NCBI RefSeq assembly: GCF_023223645.1
Contig: NZ_JALKBY010000003.1
Location: 1 to 64,000 of the forward strand
Length of the DNA: 64,000 nt
From: Natroniella sulfidigena
GTDB lineage: Bacteria; Bacillota; Halanaerobiia; Halobacteroidales; Halobacteroidaceae
Direction: 5' to 3'
Part shown: positions 54,364 to 62,044 of the stretch, one piece after another
Layout of the letters: each line of letters opens with the position of its first letter
Position numbering within the stretch: position 1 is the first letter of the stretch
Notes under the pieces: model-generated
Seen by the model: the letters and a program-made list of their open reading frames with translations, nothing else
Databases searched by the model: none
What the model was told of the DNA's origin: nothing
Program-made: the position numbers and the translations under genes

Positions 54364-54501
54364 TTGACCCTCCTCGAGGCAAGCCACCGAGGATTCTTAG
54401 GCTGAGAGTGTAACCACTACTCATATATAGCAAGTTTAAAATTCAAAACCTGCTATGTAAACTCCTAAGCGTAATTTCCTGTTAGCCCGACAGTACATAT
54501 C
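54364..54501 (-). ncRNA. Right end / omegaRNA 3' region of tnpB
   Basis: The non-coding 138 bp after tnpB contains CTTGCTATATATGAGTAG, GTGGTTACACTCTCAGCC and the terminal hairpin ending GGAGGGTCAA. In TnpB systems this region with the tail of tnpB forms the guide RNA scaffold, and the next bases outside (here GGAGAATAAAGTACTATG, the PIN gene start) are the guide. Confidence 0.7.
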
Positions 54502-55614
54502 CTAAGTGCTATTTGCCTTTATTTTTAGTCCTTCGTTTAAAATATTCAAACTTGCGTTAATGTCCCTATCGTGTACTTCTTTACATTCGGGACATTTCCA
54601 CTTTCTAACATTTAAATTTTTAACCTTTTCATTCTTATAGCCACAGTTGCTACATAATTGACTACTTGCAAAGAAAGTATCTATTTTAACTAAATCCCTT
54701 CCATACCATTTAGCTTTATAAGTTAGTAATTCAATAAACTTGCTCCAAGATACATCTGATATTGATTTAGCTAATTTAGAGTTTTTAAGCATATTCTTTA
54801 CTTTTAAAGTTTCAACTACTATGAATTGGTTTTCTTCAATTAACTTAGTTGAAACCTTGTGTAAGAAATCTAATCTAATATTAGCTACTTTTTCATAAAC
54901 CTTACCTAATTTCTTTTTAGCTTTATACCAATTATTAGAACCTTTTTCTTTTCTAGCTAGACTTCTGTTTAATCTAGCAATCTTTCTCTCGTATTTCTTT
55001 AATACCCTAGGATTAGCTATTTTCTCACCATCTGACATAATAGCAAACTCTTTTAATCCCAAGTCTATTCCTATTTGCTTATCTACTTTAGGCAACTCTT
55101 CAACTTCTTCTTTAACTGCTATTGAGATAAAATATTTATCTGTATTAGATTTAGTTACTGTAACATTTAATATCTTACCTTTGACCTTTTTAGACTTTCT
55201 AAACTTAATCCAGCCCAATTTAGGCAATTTAATTTTGTTATCTTTTATTTCAATATTTGTATTTCCACTTTTTCTAGTAAATTTATTAGTACGATAAGAG
55301 TTTTTTCTGTTTTTCTTGGATTTAAACTTAGGAAAATCGTATTTTCCATTAAAATAGTTTTGGAATGCTCGGTCTAAGTCTTTAAGTGCATTTTGTAAAG
55401 CGAATTTATCTGGCTCTTTTAACCATTCTAGCTCTTTCTTTAGTTTAGTTAATTGCTTAGAATATTTAGTATAAGCTAAGTATTCATTTTCTTTAGCTTT
55501 ATCTAAGAAATGATTGTAAACAAATCTCGCACAACCTACTGATTTATTAATTAATATCCTTTGGTCTTTATTAGGACATAATCTAAACCTGTATGCCTTT
55601 TCTCTAACTGTCAT
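54502..55614 (-). CDS. tnpB: TnpB RNA-guided nuclease
   Basis: A 370-residue TnpB with all parts. N-terminal [20 protein letters not shown]; RuvC-I Asp in GIDLGLKEF near 195; RuvC-II Glu in [12 protein letters not shown] near 277; zinc finger CSNCG/CPEC near 325-345; RuvC-III Asp in [12 protein letters not shown] near 350. It probably cuts DNA at sites with the element's guide and TAM, which keeps the element in place after excision by TnpA in trans. No tnpA is present in this element. GTAGGAGGTG precedes the ATG. Confidence 0.95.
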   Translation of the reverse strand: MTVREKAYRFRLCPNKDQRILINKSVGCARFVYNHFLDKAKENEYLAYTKYSKQLTKLKKELEWLKEPDKFALQNALKDLDRAFQNYFNGKYDFPKFKSKKNRKNSYRTNKFTRKSGNTNIEIKDNKIKLPKLGWIKFRKSKKVKGKILNVTVTKSNTDKYFISIAVKEEVEELPKVDKQIGIDLGLKEFAIMSDGEKIANPRVLKKYERKIARLNRSLARKEKGSNNWYKAKKKLGKVYEKVANIRLDFLHKVSTKLIEENQFIVVETLKVKNMLKNSKLAKSISDVSWSKFIELLTYKAKWYGRDLVKIDTFFASSQLCSNCGYKNEKVKNLNVRKWKCPECKEVHDRDINASLNILNEGLKIKANST

Positions 55615-55634
55615 ATTTTCACCTCCTACTTAAC

Positions 55635-55686
55635 ATTATAGCATAAACTTAAATAAGTTGCAATATTAATGTTTAAGTGTTATAAT
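55635..55686. promoter_or_regulatory. Divergent promoters sharing one palindromic -35 box
   Basis: TTGCAA at 55658-55663 is its own reverse complement. On the plus strand it lies 17 bases before TATAAT (55681-55686), driving the RHH gene. On the minus strand it lies 17 bases before TATAAT (55640-55635), driving tnpB. Confidence 0.8.
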
Positions 55687-55706
55687 TAATTTAGGAGGTG
55701 CTTATT

Positions 55707-55859
55707 ATGTCAGATTTAACCACTAGAAAGAGAATTACTACTACTTTAGATAAAGATTTAATTGATAAATTAGATAATCTTTCTAAAGAAACCAGAATAC
55801 CTAAATCTAAATTATTTGACGAGGCTATTAAAGATTTACTTGAAAAGCATAAAAAATAA
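55707..55859 (+). CDS. Small ribbon-helix-helix protein
   Basis: A 50-residue protein, RITTTLDKDLIDKLDNLS then RIPKSKLFDEAIKDLLEKH, the one-strand, two-helix pattern of CopG/Arc-type DNA-binding proteins. TTAGGAGGTG lies six bases before the ATG. It is divergent from tnpB inside the same element and shares the -35 box, so it is a likely repressor of tnpB and itself. It is too short for most gene finders. Confidence 0.85.
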   Translation: MSDLTTRKRITTTLDKDLIDKLDNLSKETRIPKSKLFDEAIKDLLEKHKK

Positions 55860-55937
55860 AGTCAAGACCGTCCACTCTTACCACAGGGCATTATCAAGGG
55901 AATACGATAAATCCGCCACAGTGGTTTGCGAGTGGAC

Positions 55938-56720
55938 TTAACTTCCATCACTATCACCAATAAGGCTTAAATCCTTCTCTATCTTTTGCTTAGGTAACAA
56001 TTCTGCTAAATCATTGTCAATAATTAATGATTTAAGATTGCTATACTTAACTTCTTTCATTCTCTTTTGCCATCTTTGTCCAATTTGATGTTTATTAATC
56101 TGATATAAAACCCCTTCTTGAGGGTTTCTGTCAGGAATAGAAAGCCACTTTTTAACCTCTTTTAGCTCTAATAACTCAACCTCATAGAGTCTTAAAATAA
56201 TCGTTTTATAAGGAACTGCAAAGGTATCCATCAGTTTAATAATCTTTAATAAATCTAGATCTTTTTCGGTTCTAACCTTTAATAATTTTAACTCTTCTAA
56301 TAAAGATAACTCAGGTACTAATATCAAAGCAGCAAATAAATTGGCTTTACTCTCTTCTAAATTAAGCTCTTTATTCTCTTCTACAACTCGCCGATGTAAT
56401 AACTCCTCTTTATCCTTATTATGTAAGTGATATAATTCATGGGCAGCAGTAAAGATCTGTTTTTCGTATGGTAAATAAGTATTAATATAAATAAAAAACT
56501 GACCTCTATGTTCACAAATAAAACCACAGAGGTCATCATCATTAATAGGAAATCTTAACAGATCAACTTCTTCTTTCTCTTCAATGATCCTAAAAATATT
56601 ATCCTTTAAGACCTTATTACTAGCCCCTGCAAATTGATCTAATAAATATACCGCTTCCTTTTTAACCTCTTGGTATAATTGGGGTTGAACTTTCTTAATA
56701 GTCTGATTTAGTAGCTCCAA
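55938..56720 (-). CDS. ImmA/IrrE-type metallopeptidase
   Basis: A 260-residue protein of the ImmA/IrrE (DUF955) family, zinc peptidases that cleave a partner repressor. The motif AAHELYHLHN (HEXXH) is near residue 90, with a downstream acidic helix ESKANLFAALILVP supplying the third ligand (Glu). The C-terminal half is helical. It lies 44 bp after the Xre gene in the same direction, the standard pairing. Its stop overlaps the original ATG of the PIN gene by 14 bp, suggesting translational coupling before the TnpB element inserted. Confidence 0.9.
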   Translation of the reverse strand: MELLNQTIKKVQPQLYQEVKKEAVYLLDQFAGASNKVLKDNIFRIIEEKEEVDLLRFPINDDDLCGFICEHRGQFFIYINTYLPYEKQIFTAAHELYHLHNKDKEELLHRRVVEENKELNLEESKANLFAALILVPELSLLEELKLLKVRTEKDLDLLKIIKLMDTFAVPYKTIILRLYEVELLELKEVKKWLSIPDRNPQEGVLYQINKHQIGQRWQKRMKEVKYSNLKSLIIDNDLAELLPKQKIEKDLSLIGDSDGS

Positions 56721-56764
56721 TATTTAAGCTCCTTTCTTCTCTAACTAAAAATATTCTTAGTAGC

Positions 56765-57127
56765 TTATACAAATAAATCTTGATGGCTATCTTTTAAATC
56801 ACGATGAAAGATAATTAAATCCATGATTTCCTTAGCATGTTCTAGTCCTTCTTTAGCTTCTTTAGAGTTTACTTCACCCATGAAAGCAATAATAGGATCA
56901 GTCTTTTCTTCTTCCATAGGTTTTTCAGTCAGTTCTTGTAGCTCAACATTTAAAATCTCAGCAATGCTTTTAAGCTCTTCAATCGTTATTTTCTTTCTAC
57001 CATGAACAATTTTATTGACCATTTGGCGTGAAGTAGCTAATTTTTCTGCTAAGTCAGTCTGAGTCCAGTTAAGTTCATCTAATTTCTGTTGGATTCTAGT
57101 TCCTACTAATTGGTTAAAAGAACTCAT
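56765..57127 (-). CDS. Xre-family HTH regulator
   Basis: A 120-residue protein with an Xre helix-turn-helix: RIQQKLDELNWTQTDLAEKL then TSRQMVNKIVHGRKKITIEE (about 8-62). An acidic C-terminal tail follows. It is paired with the ImmA/IrrE peptidase, which probably cleaves it to derepress the operon. The start at 57127 has AAAGGAGG six bases ahead. Reading from 57181 is excluded because the -10 and -35 boxes lie inside that stretch. Confidence 0.9.
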   Translation of the reverse strand: MSSFNQLVGTRIQQKLDELNWTQTDLAEKLATSRQMVNKIVHGRKKITIEELKSIAEILNVELQELTEKPMEEEKTDPIIAFMGEVNSKEAKEGLEHAKEIMDLIIFHRDLKDSHQDLFV

Positions 57128-57152
57128 CTGTAATCCTCCTTTCTTTAGTTTT

Positions 57153-57242
57153 ATTATACCACTCCCAATGGTTTCTAGCAATGATATATTTACATTAATA
57201 TTATATGCACATTTCTTGTGAATGATACATTTACAATATTAG
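57153..57242 (-). promoter_or_regulatory. Promoter and possible operators of the Xre-ImmA operon
   Basis: Minus strand TTGCTA (57181-57176), 17 bases, TATAAT (57158-57153). Upstream lie two direct repeats of AATGATAYATTTACA (plus strand, about 57180 and 57222) 42 bp apart, which could bind the Xre protein. Confidence 0.65.
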
Positions 57243-57346
57243 AAAAATAAAAAGAGTAGATCAGCAATAAATCGACCTACTCCTAATTTAAATATTCTTT
57301 TAATTTTTTATCTCTTCGATCTCAAATAACCAATAATCCCTTGTTT

Positions 57347-57787
57347 TTAACTGACAAACTCTAAATTAGATAAGTTTAATTCTACATTCCCTACCTCTTC
57401 TTTCAATTGCTCAAATTTATCCTTTCGAGTAAAATCACACAAAAACTTAAAGTAACCTTCTAATAAATCATTATCAAAAACAGGTTCAATATAAGAAGTA
57501 CTGAAATATTTAGCTAGTAAAGAGTTAGCTACTTCCTTGATTTCAGAAGAACCATATACTTTGTGATTTTGAATTTCAGTTAAAACATATTTGGCTATAC
57601 CTAAATATCTTCGACCTAGCTTAGAAGAAAGAAAATAATTAAAAGTTTCTTTATCTCTCAAACCGTAAAAAATAGCAAGCTTTTTTACTCTATAATTTTC
57701 CTTGCTTTCTTCCAATAAATTATCAGTTTCAACTAATTTCCTTTTGTAATCATCAAGAAATTTCACAAATTCTTGTTGGTTAAACAT
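57347..57787 (-). CDS. Unrecognised 146-residue protein
   Basis: A helical, soluble protein without a motif I can name. It begins MFNQQEFVKFLDDYKRKLVE and carries FYGLRDKETFNYFLSSKLGRRYLGI in the middle. It lies 20 bp after the nucleotidyltransferase-like fragment and in the same direction, so the two were probably one operon. Its position suggests a partner (antitoxin or toxin half) in a nucleotidyltransferase toxin-antitoxin pair, but this is only context. A GAAAGGAGG site precedes the ATG. Confidence 0.55.
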   Translation of the reverse strand: MFNQQEFVKFLDDYKRKLVETDNLLEESKENYRVKKLAIFYGLRDKETFNYFLSSKLGRRYLGIAKYVLTEIQNHKVYGSSEIKEVANSLLAKYFSTSYIEPVFDNDLLEGYFKFLCDFTRKDKFEQLKEEVGNVELNLSNLEFVS

Positions 57788-57807
57788 TATATTTCAGCCT
57801 CCTTTCT

Positions 57808-58197
57808 CTAAAAATATTGATTTTTAAAGGCTTCCCACTGACTTTGTATTCTTCCTTGACCTATTTGAAAACTTATAGTTTCCCTCATTAGTTTATCCAA
57901 TTTATTTTTATTTATACTCTCCAATATCCCTGATTGTGCAACATCTTCAAAATCCCTTGAACGACCTCTTCCTATCTTGGTTATAATTAGATCATAATCT
58001 CCTAAAATAAAAATATCAAGAAATTTAAAATCATAATCTATAACAAGTTTTTCCAACCTCTCTTCATAATCAGGATGCAACATTATTACGCCATTACAAT
58101 CATCATTTATCCCAAACAAATCAAATTTAAAATTACTTAAATAATTTCTTAATTCCCTATCCATTTTTAAGGTGTCAATATCTTGTGTCACGTTCAT
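57808..58197 (-). pseudogene. Nucleotidyltransferase-like protein, probably frameshifted at the N-terminus
   Basis: A 129-residue frame with TQDIDTL near its start, ILGDYDLIITKIGRGRSRDFEDV near 83 and a helical end. This matches the second half of DUF6036/AbiEii-type nucleotidyltransferases (R-x-T-x-DID; DL-IITK; R-KD-ED). The expected N-terminal GG(S/A)xL block is missing, but the upstream sequence has GTGTATTTTGTAGAAGATT encoding YFVEDLFADKIKIIERLVVL in a broken frame and SGG in another. So the gene appears disrupted around 58195-58240. Confidence 0.55.
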
Positions 58198-58568
58198 GTC
58201 GCAAGGATGCCACCCGATTTATCTGAATGTGAACTTTTTCCTGAATCTCTTGAATTTTGATTCCAGTTTTTTATCTAAAACTACTAATCTTTCTATAATT
58301 TTTATTTTATCAGCAAATAAATCTTCTACAAAATACACTCCTTATCTTAATGTGCTTTGATTATATCATATTTTACATAAAATTGAAATATTAAAATCAA
58401 AACAACTATTACGGAAAGACTAATAAGCCTTCTTCCGTATTACTTTTTCCTTATATCCCTTGTTTCTCTTCTAGCAAACTTCAAAAGCAATTTCGAGCGG
58501 GCCAAAGACCAGCCCTTTCTCGACTAACCTTTTTTTAATTGTAAATTGTACATTCCGTCAATTGTTCA

Positions 58569-58648
58569 TTAGCTTAATTTCTCCCACCACTCTCTATGCT
58601 CTAAGTACCAATCTATAGTCTCCTCTACATAGCTAATCAACTTTAAAC
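58569..58648 (-). pseudogene. rfbB-like 3' fragment, copy 2
   Basis: The minus strand reads LGLKLISYVEETIDWYLEHR then EWWEKLS and a stop, the typical C-terminus of dTDP-glucose 4,6-dehydratase. It starts inside the 3' end of the AAA gene in another frame. It suggests that the AAA gene once inserted near the end of an rfbB gene and carries that tail with it. Confidence 0.55.
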
Positions 58649-60205
58649 CCAAACTGCAAATATATCTTTCCCATTCTTTGTTATCTCTTCTTCTTTGTAC
58701 TCCTTATTTTGATTAAAATTAAAACTGACTAGATAACCTTGCTCTAGACTCTGTTGGTCAAGATAATCTGCTAGTTGTTCCAAACCTTTCTGGTGATACT
58801 TCTCACCTCGCCAGATCTTCAACTCTACAACATATTTTTCATCTAAATAAGTAATCACTACATCCAGCCGCTTCTCCTGAGATATCTGAACCTCTTTAAA
58901 ATCAAATCCTTGTCCGTTGATGATCGGTTTAATAAAAGCCAAAAATATAAGTCGCCCGTTTCTTTCTAGGAACTCTTGATCCTTGTCACTATACTGCTCC
59001 TTAATGAACAACTGAAACTTCCTTAATATCTTCTTAAAATCTAGGTAGCCATCTGTTTTAATAAAGTTTTCTCTAAAGTTATAACCTTTCATATCTAAAG
59101 TTGTTTCTAACTTAGAACTCATATAATTATAGATTCTTTGCTCATAAACCCTGTTATGAACCTTTAATCTTCCGTTCTTCTTAGCAAATACCCCATATAA
59201 CTCTCCTAAATTAATAATTGGATTATCTGGATTATAACTTAAATTCTGACCTTCCATTATTAGTTCATAGACAAGTTGATATAACTCCTGATTATTCTCT
59301 AAATTCTTGATCAAGCTTTCAAAATTAACGCTACCCTTGTTTAATATTATCTTTACTGCTTCTTCTATATCTTTTAAATCCCAGCTTTTATTCTCTTTTT
59401 GAGGAAGTATCTTTTCATCTATCACCTTAGCTAATTTACTAACCAAATAAGGATGACCAGATGTATAGTAATGAATCTTTTTAGCTACCTCCATTACATC
59501 TACTTCAACTTCTCTTTCTTCTTTATATTCTTTTAACATTGTAGCTATCTCATTAGGATTAAAGCTTAAATCTACATCAAAATCTACCGCTATATTCCAA
59601 GGGCTATTATACTTTCTTTCATCATTTGGTCTTAGCTTTAATTTAAGATTCTTGACATCATGTACCCCTACTAAAATTACACTATGAAATGTCTTATCCT
59701 CTTCTCTTTGAGCCAGTAAATATTTACTTCTTAACATTCCTAAAAAATCTAAAAATAATTGATTATTACTACTTTTATCTACTTCATCTATAATCAATAC
59801 TAGTTCTTTGTTACTTGTTAATATTAAATCAGTTAGTAAATAGCCAAGTTCATCTATATTCTCTATTTCAGCATCTTCTAATACCTTTATCAAGTCAGTC
59901 TCATTTCTCAACTTTAAATTTCTTTTAATCTCTCTCAAAAAGCTTTTTATAAAACTCTCTTCGGCACTAAAGACCTTGCTACTCATACCTTCAAAACTTA
60001 TACTGATTACTAGATAATCCTTCCTTTTAGCTAATCTTTTGCTAAGTAAAAAGATTGTTGTAGTCTTTCCATACTGTCGTGGTCTATTAATCGTAAAATA
60101 CTTTCCTTTTTCTACTAGGCTCTCTATCTGATCTAATTTATTCTTTATATCAACCATGTAATGCCTCTCTGGAATACAGGTTCCTGTTACATTAAACTCT
60201 TTCAT
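58643..60205 (-). CDS. AAA-ATPase / PD-(D/E)XK nuclease-like protein, copy 2
   Basis: A 520-residue paralogue of 51897-53462 with the same motifs: FTINRPRQYGKTTTIFLLS, LVLIIDEVDKSSN, RLDVVITYLDEKYVVELKIW and LEQLADYLDQ. The N- and C-terminal thirds are almost identical. The region from about 85 to 150 differs clearly, so diversification is concentrated around the helices between Walker A and B. ATG 60205 with AAGGGGTG ahead is preferred over 60283. All key residues are kept in both copies. Confidence 0.85.
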   Translation of the reverse strand: MKEFNVTGTCIPERHYMVDIKNKLDQIESLVEKGKYFTINRPRQYGKTTTIFLLSKRLAKRKDYLVISISFEGMSSKVFSAEESFIKSFLREIKRNLKLRNETDLIKVLEDAEIENIDELGYLLTDLILTSNKELVLIIDEVDKSSNNQLFLDFLGMLRSKYLLAQREEDKTFHSVILVGVHDVKNLKLKLRPNDERKYNSPWNIAVDFDVDLSFNPNEIATMLKEYKEEREVEVDVMEVAKKIHYYTSGHPYLVSKLAKVIDEKILPQKENKSWDLKDIEEAVKIILNKGSVNFESLIKNLENNQELYQLVYELIMEGQNLSYNPDNPIINLGELYGVFAKKNGRLKVHNRVYEQRIYNYMSSKLETTLDMKGYNFRENFIKTDGYLDFKKILRKFQLFIKEQYSDKDQEFLERNGRLIFLAFIKPIINGQGFDFKEVQISQEKRLDVVITYLDEKYVVELKIWRGEKYHQKGLEQLADYLDQQSLEQGYLVSFNFNQNKEYKEEEITKNGKDIFAVWV

Positions 60206-60394
60206 TCTTTCACCCCTTTCGTTATTATTATATCCTAATTTTAGGAAGGATAAAAGAGGGAAGTGGTTTTTACTCAGCCTCAACCTTAGACTTGGACTTA
60301 GTCCTTTTTACTTCGTTCAGACAAAATTTCTTCGAATAAGAAACCTTTAAAAATAAAAAAATAGAGTAACAATAAAATACTTAGTAGCAAGATA

Positions 60395-60435
60395 TTGAAA
60401 ATTAATACGTATTCCGGTATAATTATATACGTAAG
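60395..60435 (+). promoter_or_regulatory. Promoter with TACGTA operator pair
   Basis: TTGAAA (60395-60400), 17 bases, TATAAT (60418-60423). AATACGTATT in the spacer and ATATACGTAA after the -10 box put two TACGTA palindromes 22 bp apart, a likely site for autoregulation by the antitoxin. Confidence 0.7.
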
Positions 60436-60445
60436 GAGGGATAGA

Positions 60446-60694
60446 ATGAAGGATAAATTAACTTTAAGTATTGAAAAGGATGTAATTGAATTTGCTCATA
60501 AGCTTTCTGAGGAGACAGGTCAATCTATCTCCAGCATAGTGGAAAAGCATTTAATGGATTTAAAGGAAACACGAGAAGAAGATTATCAGGTTAGCAGCAA
60601 AGTAAAGAATCTTACTGGTTTTTTTGCAAGAGAAGATTTTCCAGAAGATAAGCAGGAAATGAGGAAGATATTCCATGAAAAAAGTAGTGATTGA
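60446..60694 (+). CDS. DUF6364-like RHH antitoxin
   Basis: An 82-residue protein: KLTLSIEKDVIEFAHKLSEE then QSISSIVEKHLMDL form a ribbon-helix-helix. The acidic C-terminal part (YQVSSKVKNLTGFFAREDFP) would wrap the toxin. GTAAGGAGGG lies seven bases before the ATG 60446. It overlaps the next frame by 20 bp. The family pairs with PIN-domain toxins. Here the toxin is truncated after nine residues, leaving an orphan antitoxin with its promoter. Confidence 0.82.
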   Translation: MKDKLTLSIEKDVIEFAHKLSEETGQSISSIVEKHLMDLKETREEDYQVSSKVKNLTGFFAREDFPEDKQEMRKIFHEKSSD

Positions 60695-60701
60695 TATCAA
60701 T
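60675..60701 (+). pseudogene. PIN toxin, truncated after nine codons by a TnpB element
   Basis: MKKVVIDIN is the usual start of PIN toxins with the first catalytic Asp. From 60702 the frame enters the right end of the TnpB element and stops at 60776. The rest of the toxin is not recognisable at the other side of the element (after 62158), so it was probably also deleted. Confidence 0.65.
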
Positions 60702-60778
60702 TTGACATACTCCCCGCCCATTCTCTTCAGTCATGAGCGAGGATTCTTGATAGTTCAAGACCATCTTCCAAACTGACA
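60702..60778 (-). ncRNA. Right end / omegaRNA 3' region of the second TnpB element
   Basis: After the tnpB stop the minus strand carries AAGAATCCTCGCTCATGACT then GGGCGGGGAGTATGTCAA. The flanking bases ATTGATATCAATCACTAC, from the toxin gene, would be its guide. Confidence 0.6.
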
Positions 60779-62044
60779 TTACGCTGAAACTCCCTGACTA
60801 CTAAAAGGTCTAGAGTTCCATTCAGTTTGGCAACTAATGGAGTTTGAATCATATCTCACTCCAAAGGGCGATGTCAATTCGCCTTCTAACCTAGAGGACT
60901 TATCTAAATTGCCTCTAGTATACTTTTTAACGGATTGTTTCTTTGAAACAAGTAGGTACTTTCTATAAATATTAATAGCACCAATGCTATCTCTATGATA
61001 TGAAAATCCACATTGACAATTATAATTTCTATTATTAGGTTTATGTCTTTTGTTACACTTAGGACAAGTTTGACTAGTATAAGATTCTTCTTGATAGTCA
61101 ACTTTGATACCTACTGATTGTGCTTTATACTCTATCATATCTGTTAATTTCTTATATACCCATTGATGCAACTTTTGATTAGTCTTAGTACCAAAATAAA
61201 TATTCTCTCTAATCCCTTTAATATCACCAATCGCAATAATAGAAACTCTATTCTTAATACAGTAGCTAATAAGATGGCTTGTGTATTTTTGCAACACATC
61301 CATAACCTTATTTCTACTTTTAAAAAGTAGTTTCTTCTTACCACGATTGAGTTTGTTCCAGCGATTAGAGTATTTTTGACATTTAGACATTTTGTTTTGC
61401 AGTTTAGCTAATTCTTTATTTCTAAATCTAATAAAAGAGTTGAGTTTTCCACCATTATAAATTAAACTCTGTTCTCCATCAAAAGTTACCATAGGGTGTA
61501 TTTGACCTAAATCAACAGCTAGAGTTTTATTATTATCATAATCAATCTTTTTGTTTTCAATATCTACTACAACATGAAGTTTATATCTATCTTCTTTAGA
61601 ATGATAAATGATTTCAGCATATTTAGGTCTTTGATTTAAACTAGATGTTTTTACTTTTAATGGAGTAGCACCACGACCATTGGATAACCTTAATATATTA
61701 TTATCTTTCAGCTTAATGGCAGACTTCTTATAGATTACTTTATTATATTTTCTGGTTCTATAAGGTGGCTTAGGGTTATCTGCTTTATCCATTGACTTAA
61801 AGAAAGATTTAAGGTTAGTATAATATTGTTGCACTGCACCTTGTTTAGTTTGAGAGTGCATACCAAATTCTTTAGCATATAGTTTTATCAATTTTTCCAT
61901 ATTATTTTTAGATAGCCAAACATCTTTAGATTCTTTTAGTTTAAAGATAGTAGATACAGTTTTAGAGTATATGCGACCACTTAATCTAGCTAATTTATAA
62001 GCTAACTCTTGTTGTTCAATAGGTAGTATATAAGTCTTATTCAT
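60779..62044 (-). CDS. tnpB: TnpB-like protein with altered RuvC-II motif
   Basis: A 421-residue TnpB of a different subgroup from the other two. RuvC-I Asp in LAVDLGQIHP near 178; zinc finger CPKCNKRH...CQCGF near 338-358; RuvC-III Asp in YHRDSIGAINIYRKYL. The position of the RuvC-II Glu reads IIAIGDIKGIRE: the expected Glu is Gly, with Asp next to it and Glu seven residues on. The C-terminal 45 residues (after KQSVKKYTRGNLD) overlap the guide-RNA scaffold region. AAGGAGGTG precedes the ATG. Confidence 0.9.
   Translation of the reverse strand: MNKTYILPIEQQELAYKLARLSGRIYSKTVSTIFKLKESKDVWLSKNNMEKLIKLYAKEFGMHSQTKQGAVQQYYTNLKSFFKSMDKADNPKPPYRTRKYNKVIYKKSAIKLKDNNILRLSNGRGATPLKVKTSSLNQRPKYAEIIYHSKEDRYKLHVVVDIENKKIDYDNNKTLAVDLGQIHPMVTFDGEQSLIYNGGKLNSFIRFRNKELAKLQNKMSKCQKYSNRWNKLNRGKKKLLFKSRNKVMDVLQKYTSHLISYCIKNRVSIIAIGDIKGIRENIYFGTKTNQKLHQWVYKKLTDMIEYKAQSVGIKVDYQEESYTSQTCPKCNKRHKPNNRNYNCQCGFSYHRDSIGAINIYRKYLLVSKKQSVKKYTRGNLDKSSRLEGELTSPFGVRYDSNSISCQTEWNSRPFSSQGVSA

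Larger units (their letters stand above)
54364..55937 (-). mobile_element. TnpB element (IS605-like, no tnpA) inserted at codon 4 of the PIN gene
   Basis: 1,574 bp. The left end hairpin GTCCACTC/GAGTGGAC (55870-55937) adjoins TTAA of the target. The right end ends in AATCCTCGGTGGC, CTCGAGGAGGGTCAA. It carries tnpB and a divergent small RHH gene. No target duplication is seen, as expected for this family. The boundaries are supported because their removal rejoins the PIN reading frame. Confidence 0.85.
58473..60350. repeat. Duplicated AAA-nuclease module, copy 2
   Basis: Copy of 51736-53612. The left flank keeps the TCGAG hairpin (58493-58523), the heptamer arm and an rfbB-like tail. The right flank keeps CTCAGCCTCAACCTTAGACT and CAGACAAAATTTCTTCGAAT. 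A third piece of this right flank lies at 62235-62285. Confidence 0.8.
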
